From: Sinonovacula constricta
Lineage: Eukaryota; Mollusca; Bivalvia; Cardiida; Solecurtidae
DNA: 64,000 nt
Assembly: GCA_007844125.1 (NCBI GenBank)
Contig: CM017567.1
Location: 41,006,527 to 41,070,526, forward strand
Direction of reading: 5' to 3'
Under the pieces are notes generated by a model that saw only the letters and a list, made by a program, of their open reading frames with translations, ran no database searches and was not told the origin of the DNA. The position numbers and the translations under genes were made by a program. Shown here one piece after another: positions 49,575 to 59,712 of the stretch. Positions within the stretch are counted from its first letter, which is position 1. Each line of letters starts with the position of its first letter.

Positions 49575-49757
49575 TTTTAGGTATGAGCCCAGAACGTGTG
49601 TGAGGTGGGGGCAACCATACAGAGTGGTGATTTATGCTTCGCTGTTCGCACAGATCTAGGGCATCAATTGTCATCAGTTTACATGACCTTTTCAGGAAAT
49701 AATGACTAAGTTGATTATATGAGATTTTTCAGTGCAAACTGTCTGATACCATCTTTA
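49575..49757 (-). mobile_element. TTAA-type MITE, copy I (partial)
   Basis: Shares GCACAGATCTAGGGCATCAA with the end of copy H and closes with AAACTGTCTGATACCATCTT-TAA. Only the end proximal to that terminus is present, directly after copy H. Confidence 0.75.
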
Positions 49758-50317
49758 ACTTTTGACTGACTGTTAGTCAATTATTCTCAGTCAGAATAAA
49801 GCAATCCGGACTCACGTTATGTCCCGTGTGTTCCCAGGTAAAAAGTTCCTTACCTGAATTATGCAGTGGACTTTTATTCACAGTAGGAAAGATGAATCAC
49901 TGGATTATTAATGAACTGTGAATAGTATACAACTGTAATTAGTGAACACAAGACGCCCCAATCATAAATTACTTTCAAATGATCATTTGTTTCGTGCCAG
50001 AACTAATAAAGTCATTAAGTTACATTTGGTCAGTTCAGCATTATTTTTATATTTTGTTCCAAAAATAAAACAACTTTTAATAACGGAATAAATATTTTCT
50101 ATGAACACTAGGGATTGTATGTGACTGTGTTGTTCTTCAAAAGTTTGTAGTATCTTTAACTTGGAAACTCCAAAACGTTGAGATGTTTTTCAACCAAATG
50201 TCTGTAGTTGAAGCAGAGTAACATAGCATATATCCGAAATGCGCATGTGGTTACATAAGTCATGTGTCTATACGTTCGTTATGAATAATATCTGATTTAT
50301 ATATATTTACAGAAAAA
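49758..50317. other. Non-coding stretch
   Basis: Nothing certain. CCGAAATGCGCATG near 50237 resembles CCGAAGTGCGCATG near 34454. Confidence 0.35.
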
Positions 50318-50367
50318 CATGTGTGTGCGTGCGTGCGTGTGCGTGCGTGCGCGCGCGAGTGTTTGCG
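50318..50367. repeat. (GTGC)n microsatellite
   Basis: Short GTGC, GTGT and GCGC units. Confidence 0.85.
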
Positions 50368-51345
50368 TGTGTCTTCAAGCTACTCAAAATAGTAAGCTAG
50401 TCGTGAAGAAAAATGGGAAGCAAATTTTATTAACATTGGCCTCGCTTCTATATGACCGCTATATTTGAAGAATAAAACAATCTTTAAGCACGTAAATCAG
50501 TAACACGAAATTATCATCGCCATCTATACTGTTATACGAGAAACTGTAAAGAATGCCTTCTATTTTATAATTAGAAAACACATTGTTGATATATGTCACG
50601 ACTATGACACTGCCATTAGCTGCATATTTACACTTTCTTTCATCAAATATGTCATTTCAGTTCATTAAACAAACCCTCTTGTGCTCGTAATAAACCGACA
50701 TTAATAACTTTATTTATACTTTAGTAAGACACAGTGCATGCGGGGTCTGAAGTCCCATGATCAAACATTAAGAACGCACCAATCGACATAAACGTACTTG
50801 AACAAGGACAAATTAGGAACTTTGTTTAAAATCCAAACACAATGCAAGCATTCTTTCAATGAGGTTACAAGGCACTTTTTCTCGCCTTTGTTTGTTGTAA
50901 TCTACTGTCTTAGGACCGAATTACTTTTAAACAAACGCCAAGTCAGACAGTTTTAACTTCACGGGGTCTTGAGGCCAAAGTTTCACATGGACGCCCTTTG
51001 AACAACTCACGGCGAGTCAATATTACGGTTGCACTGCAAACTTTGTGCACAATGGAGTCAACGTAATCTTTCAGTTATTTATAACTCATATCAACACTGG
51101 TCTTTTTAAGTTCAACGACTATTCAAATAACAGCCCAATAAGTCAGTAATTACAACTCTAATGAAGACTTCCTACCACCTTGGTCTGGCGGCGCAGTTCT
51201 TCGCTGATAATTTTTAAAAATCGTAATATGTAGAGTGCAACATGCTGATATTTCCCCTAAAGCTTTATTAAGCTAGTTTGCACTACTGCGTTTTTAAAAC
51301 CTTTGCTAATCAAAACGCCCGAGGCGCTTTGAGGGGCTGTGTTGA
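50368..51345. other. Non-coding stretch
   Basis: Nothing was recognised. It includes downstream flank of the minus-strand exon at 51532. Confidence 0.4.
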
Positions 51346-51351
51346 TTTATT
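51346..51351 (-). terminator. Candidate poly-A signal AATAAA
   Basis: AATAAA on the minus strand about 180 bp downstream of the stop codon of the 51532-51758 exon. Position is plausible for that gene's 3' UTR. Confidence 0.4.
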
Positions 51352-51531
51352 TCAAAATCACCCCTTACTGGTTTTAAAGTTATATACAATCACTAACATC
51401 GGTAAGTTTTGAGGAAATAATGTCATTTCTCAAATGAAATTGTGACTGCGTTACTTATAATTTAACGGTAAAAAAAACAGAAGTACTGGAATTGAGAAAG
51501 TAAACTGGCTGACAACATTCGCCGCGCTATT

Positions 51532-51758
51532 TTAATTCTCTAAATGCATCTCCGTGTACTGATTCACTGCGGAGACTGGACTGCTGTGTTCTGGAGCGAA
51601 GGGGTCATTAACAAATTCTTGCTTTATGTAGTTCTCAATAACGATCAATCTAAGAGTGACGTTAAGCAAGCTAACAATACTGTCTGTCAACATTGAAAGT
51701 ATGCGTACCACAACCGGTGCGTTTAATCCGAGCCGAAAGCCTATTTTCAAGTACATAT
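51532..51758 (-). CDS. Terminal exon of a membrane protein, possibly a GPCR
   Basis: A strong acceptor (AAAGTATTGCAG) precedes two split-codon bases and 74 residues ending in TAA. The peptide has one hydrophobic segment (VVVRILSMLTDSIVSLLNVT, then LRLIVI). It continues ENYIKQEFVNDPF and a Ser/Pro/Glu-rich tail ending EMHLEN. A last membrane helix with Asn near its middle, followed by a short amphipathic stretch like K-Q-E-F and a free tail, is the layout of helix 7 and helix 8 of rhodopsin-family receptors. The NPxxY motif itself is absent. The assignment is therefore tentative. Earlier exons would lie at higher coordinates and were not found. Confidence 0.5.
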
Positions 51759-52749
51759 CTGCAATACTTTCGCAAAGTATGCGAGTCGTGAAACACCTTG
51801 AAGGTTAATCAAGTGCCGATTTTCAGCTGTTATTATTCTGGGCGGTGAACAATATATATGTATAGCAGTTTATCTTTGCGCGTTGTCGTTGTCTCACATT
51901 TGTTTTACTTCTCCAAATCAGTGACTACCAAAGTGCTGGCAGCGCTATCATTTGTCTTTACTAAAAACACGAAACTTTCCCACTAAAACAAAACAAAACA
52001 AAAACAAAACAAACAAACAACAACAAACAAACAAAAAAAAAGAACGCGCGCAAGTAATATTTGATTGAACTACATAGGGGGGATATTATCACTTGGTAAT
52101 TTTAATAATGTTTACTTGTTTACATAATAACATAATTATGAAAGCATGTTTGCTTTTAAACAATGTGGTTATATTTATATAATTTATTTATGTATTCTTT
52201 ATGATTCCATATTAATTCGAATGCTTCTTAGCATCGTGTACATACCCCAACGCGAGTCAAACAGCATTAATTCAACCCAATCGCTAGAACAACATGATGT
52301 CTGCAAATAATGCCAATATTGCATGTTGAGACCTCCTCCTTCAGACACCGCTTCAGTAAATAAAACAATGTATTTTTATTATTTATATCCGCACTTCAAG
52401 TACCGCAAGCTATAATTAGGGTTAAGTAGCTTACATGTAACAAGATTCCTAATTAGGGAGGTTGTTACGCGGTGTCGTAATTAGTTGCGTTGTTAAGATA
52501 GCTGTAAACCTATAGTTGATATAATAATTAGATTGATAACACAAGATTGTCGATGATTGTCAGACACGCAATCATTGTACGTATTGATTATAGTTTTAAA
52601 ATGAAGGGACTACAAGGTCGAATAGAGTAGCTGTTCTGTTATTGTTTTTTAATTAGTCTGCATTTTTAAACACTAGTCCTAACCTGATCTGGGTGATTGA
52701 TGTTTACATAGATTTATTTTGTAGTTTGAAATAAAATAAAAATATACAC
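51759..52749. other. Intron or intergenic stretch with (AAAC)n
   Basis: An AAAC/AAAC-A microsatellite occupies about 51984-52040. The rest shows no recognised feature. Confidence 0.45.
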
Positions 52750-54215
52750 AATAAGAATATATGACAAAGTCCTATGAGCATTGCAACATATACCAAACTC
52801 CGAAAAGGCACAGAACAAAGGTATTTCACATGAAAGTCAAGCGAAAAGTAAGAACAAATTTGTGATGAGTCATTTAACGAGAAGAGCAAATCCGACAGTT
52901 ACCGCCTTGGAACGGTCAGTCGGCAATAGGATCGACTGGGGTGCTTAAACCGGTTTTACAGAACTCTAACCTCGCACTTCCTGACGAGTTTCTCAAATGC
53001 AAGCAATGAAAAGAAAAAGGATCTATTTGAATACAAACTGTCCACGCGCTGATGTTTTCTATACGTTATGCGAAAGTAGTGACGTCATTAAAAATAATGT
53101 CCACATAGTATTTAGGAAAGAATATGGTATTGTTTCGATTTGAAAAACTACACAAAAATGGTTGACTGTAAATAAAAATAACTTTCTGAATCATGAACAA
53201 ACAAGACCAGAGACCAATAAATGGTTGTAGCAACCTGTTCATGTGAAGATGGAATTGAAGAACCAAAGTCCAATGTCCATCAAAGGAAATACACGAAACA
53301 ATCCTTATAGGATGAATTAAATGACAACATAGATTACATGCACGGGGAGATTTTTTACGACCGCCACACTGCACAAGTAACGTTGTTGTGATCATGAATA
53401 AGAATATATGACACAGTCCTATGAGCATTGCAACATATACCAAACTTTGAAGAGGCACAGAACAAAGGTATTTCACATGCAAGCCAAGCGAAAAGTAAGA
53501 ACAAATTTGTGATGAGTCAATTAACGAAAAGAGCAAATCCGACAGTTACCGCCTTGGAACGGTCAGTCGGCAATATGGACCGACTGGGGTGCTTAAACCG
53601 GTTTTACAGAACTCTAACCTCGCACTTCCTGACGAGTTTCTCAAATGCAAGCAATGAAAAGAAAAAGGATCTATTTAAATACGAACTGTCCACGCGCTGA
53701 TATTTTCTATAAGTTATGACGAAAGTAGTGACGTCATTAAAAATAATGTCCGCATAGTGTTTAGGAAAGAATATGGTATTGTTTCGATTTGAAAAACTAC
53801 ACAAAAATGGTTGACTGTAAATAAAAGTAACTTTCTGAATCATGAACAAACATGACCAGAGATCAATAAATGGTTGCAGCAACCTGTTCATGTGATGATG
53901 GAAGTGAAGAACCAAAGTCCAATGTCCATCAAAGGAAATACACGTAACAATCCTTATAGGATTAATTAAATGACAACATAGATTACATGCACGGGGAGAT
54001 TTTTTACGACCGCCACACTGCACAAGTAAAGTTGTTGTGATCATGAATAAGAATATTTGACAAAGTCCTATGAGCATTGCAACATATACCAAACTCCGAA
54101 GATGCACAGAACAAAGGTATTTCACATGCAAGCCAAGCGAAAAGTAAGAACAAGTTTGTGAGTCAATTAACGAAAAGAGCAAATCCGATAGTTACCGCCT
54201 TGGAGCGGTCAGTCA
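52750..54215. repeat. 648-bp tandem repeat, 2.26 copies
   Basis: AATAAGAATATATGACA starts copies at 52750 and 53398, and a near-identical version starts the third at 54046. Period is 648 in both intervals. The third copy stops after about 170 bp. 648 is divisible by three, so long minus-strand frames (53066-53536 and 53604-54182) repeat the same peptide. These frames carry hydrophobic, Cys-rich sequence such as LVYVAMLIGLCHIFLF, with no domain that I recognise. Copies are very similar, so the duplication is recent. Confidence 0.92.
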
Positions 54216-54300
54216 CAAAACATACTTCCTTTACAACTGAACTAAAAAGATCAACAATGATTTTTTCATTTAATTATTAATCTGTAAACTTACATTGATG

Positions 54301-54614
54301 AACTTATGTTTATTGGCTGTATCGTTCCACAAACAGTATTTCAGTTATCTTGAGGCGGTGTTCACTTGAAGTAGACATAGTGATGCTTTCACTATGTTTA
54401 AATGCCGTAGTACACCTAGGATGATACCACACCCAATCCCATTATGCTGACACCGGGCCAACCAGTCGTGGAACTACCCTTATATTTGCTTGAACGTTAG
54501 CAAGCGACCTATACAACCATCATTTAAATGACTTAGGTATATCGCGGCCCGGGATCGTACCGGAGCCTCCATATCCAGAGCCGACGAACTACCGAATGCT
54601 CTATCAGGTCCGGT
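54301..54614 (-). mobile_element. SINE, second tRNA-SINE family
   Basis: Body blocks ACAGTATTTCAGTTATCT and GATGATACCACACCC are present. On the minus strand the head is TATACCGGACCTGATAGAGC with a degenerate B box. It directly follows the 648-bp array. Confidence 0.85.
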
Positions 54615-54669
54615 ATAAATACTGGTTTTATTTATTACTGAAGCAGCGGACTAAATGCCAAGTCAAGTC

Positions 54670-55054
54670 AATCGGAACACCTCGAATAATTCACGAGTCA
54701 TCTCTCGGATGTATGTAGGTAGTCGGATCACCTCGACCATTTCACTAAATGGGACTTATTTTGTGACAGACGTCAAAACAAAGATGGCAGCTCGGATGAC
54801 AGCTCACTTTAGTACGATGCCAGTTAAACTTCAATTTGTGGCTGCTTTAAATTTAAATCATCAAAGTTTAATTTATAAAGCGCAGCAAACAAAACAGCTG
54901 TCAAAAGACGCCATTGTTTATGTTTTGTCCGAACAACATTTTAGGCATATTCTTTCGAATTCCGGCGAACAAAACGATCGTGATTTCTTTAAGTATCATT
55001 ACACCAGATAAAGCCGAGGGATGATTGTTCCGAGGACGGAATTACACGAGTAGT
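54670..55054 (+). mobile_element. MITE with CAATCGGAAC inverted ends, copy 2
   Basis: The left end is CAATCGGAACACCTCGAATA. The right end, reversed, is CAATCGGAACTACTCGTGTA. It is a close relative of 17119-17511 and shares an open frame of about 100 residues with it. The frame has MPVKLQFVA and SGEQNDRDF-type blocks but no transposase motif. Confidence 0.8.
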
Positions 55055-55126
55055 TCCGATTGAAGTCTAGTGAGACTGCTGAATACCTAATTTGCTTCTG
55101 TCAGTATCAGTATTACAGGGACTCTG

Positions 55127-55352
55127 TCCGTGGCCGAGTGGTAGAGTCGCAAGCTTAAATTGTGTCTGACATCCCAGCCTCTCACCGTGAGTCCCGGTCG
55201 AGGAGGACTTAACGTGGGAAAACCTTCAGGTGACCTGCTCCGGTGGTTCTACCCAGAAATTTGTCCAGGAGTTTTACTCCGCCAAAAAAAAAACGAGACA
55301 TCGCTTTAATTACCAAAAGGATGTGATGCAAGAGACAAAAGAAAAAAAACAG
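55127..55352 (+). mobile_element. SINE with tRNA-Ser/Leu-like head (diverged)
   Basis: The head CCGTGGCCGAGTGGTAGAGT is followed by a degenerate B box (GTGAGTCCCGGTCG) and the family body with GGTGGTTCTACCCAGAAAT. It ends in A-rich runs. Confidence 0.8.
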
Positions 55353-55525
55353 TGAAATCATTATTACATACGACTGGCGACGATCGCCATCAGTACCTAA
55401 ACATGGAACTATTCTATGCATTGACCCGAATCTGGAGTAGAAAACTGCACTGTGGAATATGACTCTACGATCAGATCAACAGTAAAAAGGTTGAAGTTGA
55501 ACATAAATGGTTTTCTATGGAAAAT

Positions 55526-55668
55526 CAGGGACGGATCCAGAAAATTTTGCTGTTGGGTATGATTCAAGATCATTAAACTTTAACGAAGGTAATACTACGA
55601 ATATATGTACGGTAAGCGCCCCCCCCCCCCTCCACCCCCACCCCCCTGCTCCCTGGATCCATCCTTGT
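55526..55668. mobile_element. Short hAT-like miniature element
   Basis: Ends CAGGGACGGATCCAG and CTGGATCCATCCTTG are inverted repeats. A poly-C run lies inside at 55619-55630. Flanks TGGAAAAT and TTGGAAAT are similar but not identical. Confidence 0.65.
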
Positions 55669-56120
55669 TGGAAATGTCGGTACCTCTGATGAAAGAAGTT
55701 GGTATGATTGTATAAACTAATACATATTTAGCAAAAGCTCATATACCATGAAAAATGAGCGAATGTTATCGGCGGGTCGAAACTAAGTTTTGGAAATTGT
55801 GGCTGGCTTAACTATTTTGAAAAAGATTATTAATATGCCATCTACCTTTCTGCATAATCGTTGAAGTTAGCAATAACATTTTATACTTTGACGTTTGAAA
55901 TAAGATCTGTCTAAACTAACGTCCGAACTAACACCATTTAAGGACATTTGCAAGCGTCACTTAACAGCAGACCGTTTAAAATGCATTTATGTTAAAATTG
56001 GGTTATTTATTTTTATTCTTTTTATTAATTGATGATTATTGTTATTACAATGTGCATGATGTGAGTTAGTACGTTTTTGTTGTTAAAAGCACATTATTGT
56101 CAACTACAATTAAAGTATCT
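55669..56120. other. Non-coding stretch
   Basis: Nothing recognised. Confidence 0.4.
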
Positions 56121-56496
56121 GGCTCTTTTTTCAGATAAATGGAAAAATAACGGCCATCACTTTTTTTGCTTAGTTTTAAATCTGGTTGCACAAACTCAAA
56201 GATTTGGTTGTATATATTTCATATTTAAATGTATTTTATATTATCATGTGTTCTTTGACTAAATATTATATTTTTGTCAAAAATGTTAAACTTAAAGTTT
56301 TGACATTTTTGACAAAAAAAGTACTAATGACAATGTCATGACAAGCAACACAAAGCAATGTGCTTTTTAAAATAATATCTTTGCAGTTAATATGAAATAA
56401 AAAAACAACTTAATAATACAATTTATGCAAACAGATTTGAAATTAAGCACAAAAATGTAAGGACCGTTATTTTTTCCAGTTATCTGAAAAAGAGCC
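56121..56496. repeat. Long hairpin (fold-back) element
   Basis: The left arm from 56121 (GGCTCTTTTTTCAGATAAAT, then GGAAAAATAACGGCC) pairs with the right arm ending at 56496 (GGACCGTTATTTTTTCCAGT, then TATCTGAAAAAGAGCC). The pairing continues inward with mismatches for roughly 80-95 bp. A second short hairpin near the centre (56272-56320) pairs TTTTTGTCAAAAATGT with ACATTTTTGACAAAAA. No coding capacity. Confidence 0.85.
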
Positions 56497-56945
56497 ATTT
56501 ACAAAATAGAAAATATGAACTCCAAAGACTACATCATTTTTAAACTTTAAATTACATGGTGTTGGGGTGTGTGCGTTGAAACCCATATACTTGCTAACTC
56601 AAATAAGTGAATGTCGATTTCATAACAACTATGTGCAACTTTTCTTAAACGCAAGAAGCTAGAGAATTAACAAACAACGGTGCATTAATATCGTCAGACA
56701 CTCGAAGATGAGCCGAGCACTCGAGATGATTTGCATTTCAACCCAGGATATAATATTAAAATACTGGATCCCTTCTGAATATCCCACAAAGCTTGATTGC
56801 TCGATCAAAATGATATCAATCTCACTTTTAAAGCGGATTTGTTATTGGTAAGGTTCGTTACATGGCACATTAAATCCGCACTTCATTTTATTTACATTTA
56901 TTCAATTATTGCATCACTGTCAAGCCATCTGTGCAATGTTATAAA
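56497..56945. other. Non-coding stretch
   Basis: Nothing recognised. Confidence 0.4.
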
Positions 56946-57151
56946 CAGGGATGGATCCGGGGAGGGGGGGAGGGGGCATTTGAAGTAAATTATGTCTGTA
57001 GAGACTGATTAGGTCGAAGTTAGGGTCTCCAACTCTGTGTGTGTGTGCGTGCGTGCGTGCGTGCGTGTGTATGTATAATATTTACTGCGATAAAGTTGAA
57101 TGGATCTTGAGTGATACCTCACCTCCTCACAATTTTCTAGATCCACCCCTG
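56946..57151. mobile_element. hAT-like miniature element with perfect 8-bp target duplication
   Basis: Ends CAGGGATGGATCCGG and CTAGATCCACCCCTG are inverted repeats. GTTATAAA flanks it directly on both sides (56938-56945 and 57152-57159). An 8-bp duplication and CAG...CTG ends fit the hAT superfamily. The inside has a G-rich run and a (GTGC)n microsatellite. It shares an internal TATTTACTGCGATAAAGTTG block with 29175-29425. Confidence 0.85.
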
Positions 57152-57159
57152 GTTATAAA

Positions 57160-59712
57160 TGACGTATAAAGATGGCGTAAAATAACGCGTGCGCAGTTCG
57201 GTTATGTGCCAGGTTGTTGGGCTGCCTACAGCAAATCAAAATTTAACCAACTATGACCAAGTCGCTGTAAATGATTAATCAGTGACTTATCGATCTCAAT
57301 TTGAATTATACATTCTAGCATGGTTCAATACAGCTGATAATGCAGGAATTGTGGGAAAAATAATGCCTTGCTAGATATGTACAAGCTCGTTGTCTGAGAC
57401 GCCAAAAATCTTGAACCCTCTTGAAACTAGGTTCGAATGTTTAGGCTGATTCATAGATTGTAAGGTTGTCATGCTGTTCTTCAAAATATTGGGTTGTCTT
57501 TCGGATTGAAGAATCAAATGGCGTCGAGATGGTTTTCACACTTTAGCTGTTTCAAGCTGAACGCTATTGTATATGTCTGAGCTGCGAATATACGTCATGT
57601 TTATAATTCAGTCATAAACAGTACAGTGATTAGCTCAATCATAATGTAAAAAACTTAAATACAAAATAAAAACATATTTTCTGCGCATCCTGTGATTTTA
57701 TGTATCTACGATAAACTGTGACCATGTCGCTTAAACGTTTTATTTAAGAGATATATTTGTGTTAGGTAATAACTTAAATCGGAGATAAATTCCTCTATCA
57801 ACCTTTATGATGTTAACGTTTTGATGCCTAAATGGGTCATATAATTAACACATAAAAACAATGCCGTTGGTAACCAGTTAGTCATGCGTGCATCCAAATC
57901 TTTCTACTTTCATTTTCATCGCCTGCTTCATTCGACAATGTTAAAGGTGATGTCACGAAAACCTCTGAAATTGAGCCGAAATAACACACTTTTGTCAATT
58001 GTCAAAATGGCAGCAAAGAGATTTGAATGTATATAATTCCCATGTTCTATTAATAATTTCAATTTATTATTATTTATTAAATATTTTTTACATTGATGCG
58101 AGAGTAAGGGACGGTAACTTGCAGTGTTTTAGGAGGATGGAATTTCCCGCTTAGTCATGCGGCTTTGTCCCGGTATTAACTAGTGTCTTCCTTTGGGACA
58201 TAAGAAGTTTCAAAGTAAATAAATCATAAAATCGACTTTATTTGGAAATTATAGGTTAATCACAAGCCATTGGTTGTGCATCTACGAGTCTACAGACAAG
58301 TGTTGCTGGAACTGCTTTAGGAAGCATGGCATCGTATGGAATCGCTCTCTGAATGGAGAAAATAACGTAGCTGGCCTTAATAGGAATTTGCAGCAGTTTG
58401 GCAATGTCTTAGTGAGTGTTTGGTTGACATGTTTGGTCCAAACTGTAGGACATCACCTTAAAGGAATGTTAAGTGAAAGCTTGCAAGTCTAACAACACAC
58501 ACTGATGATCAGTGTACACATTAGATAGCTTGGTATTTAATATTAGAATTTAGTTGATCCACTGGAGTTGTATTGACATCCCTTTCCGATGATCCATTCC
58601 AACATTGGCATTATTTACACCAGCTCAGGGTATTGGTTTATCATCCATCACAATAAAACCGTGTCTGTATTATGCACAGAATTTACTCATTGTCCTTTTA
58701 CAATGTCAATGACAAATGGATGGGTATAAAATTCAATAGGTAACGTTGGATAAAAATGTAAATTGACACTTGAATGGAAAAAAAATCAAACATCGACCCT
58801 TGAATGGAAAGACAATCAAACAATTAGACATGTACATGATAAAAATGGATAAAGAGAACCCTGCCGCTTCAAACCAGACTGAAGTAAAAAGTCTGTTCAA
58901 TAATAACAAGCTGACATGTTTAGTAAAAAACAACCCAAAACGAATATTCGAAACGTCGTATCCTTGATTATTCGAACATTCGGCTCGTAATTTGGATTAA
59001 AATCGATCGTAATTGGCAATCGGATAGTAGTATTTATTTTTAAATATCTTGTGGCGGTCAAATTTATGCATGCTTTCTTCTATTATTTATTATGTTATTA
59101 ATGATTATTCTGACTATTAATGTTGTCGTTATTGTTGTTGTTTACGCTTTTTAATGCAATATATCCATTTTTCATTATTAACGTTCGAGTATTCATGAGT
59201 GGATTGACTTCTTGAACTTGTTGCTAGAATCCTTCTTAATGTTCGTCCTCGTTCGGAGTGCATCCCTTTGTCCTTCATCCGGCTTTTAAGAGTACACTTT
59301 CTGACGTATTTCGCTTGTTTATATATAAGACCCCAGCCCTACTCTGGTTGGCATAACAACGATGTTTCTAGCTTGACAATTGACCGGTGGTAGGAGGTAC
59401 ACGTGCGTTGGAGGTATTGGGAGAGGACTGCCCGTAGTTATATTCCTCATTACGACAAAGAACCTACTGTTGTTATTGAAGGGCGGAGTCTACTGTGCTC
59501 ACGTTTGCTGATTGGCACTGAAGTCATGTGACCAGGATGTTTACCAATAGGATCTAGGCGGTAATCAGAAATACGGTTCGTCATAAAGCAATAATCTAAC
59601 AAAAATGTCTTAAAAATCCAATGTCTCATCAAAAACTGTTGTGATTGTCACAATAGAAAACTGTCGTCACAGAATAAAAGTCAAAATATGTTTAATAAGT
59701 GTATGGGCTACT
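57160..59712. other. Long non-coding stretch
   Basis: A likely isolated end of the TTAA-type MITE (GGTCCAAACTGTAGGACATC) occurs near 58435. A short direct duplication (CTTGAATGGAAA...ATCAAACA) lies at 58768-58822. No exon could be supported. Confidence 0.4.

Noticed and set aside
59316..59335. TATATAAG core-promoter-like sequence
   Set aside because: No supported gene starts downstream before the satellite, and TATA-like strings are frequent in AT-rich DNA.
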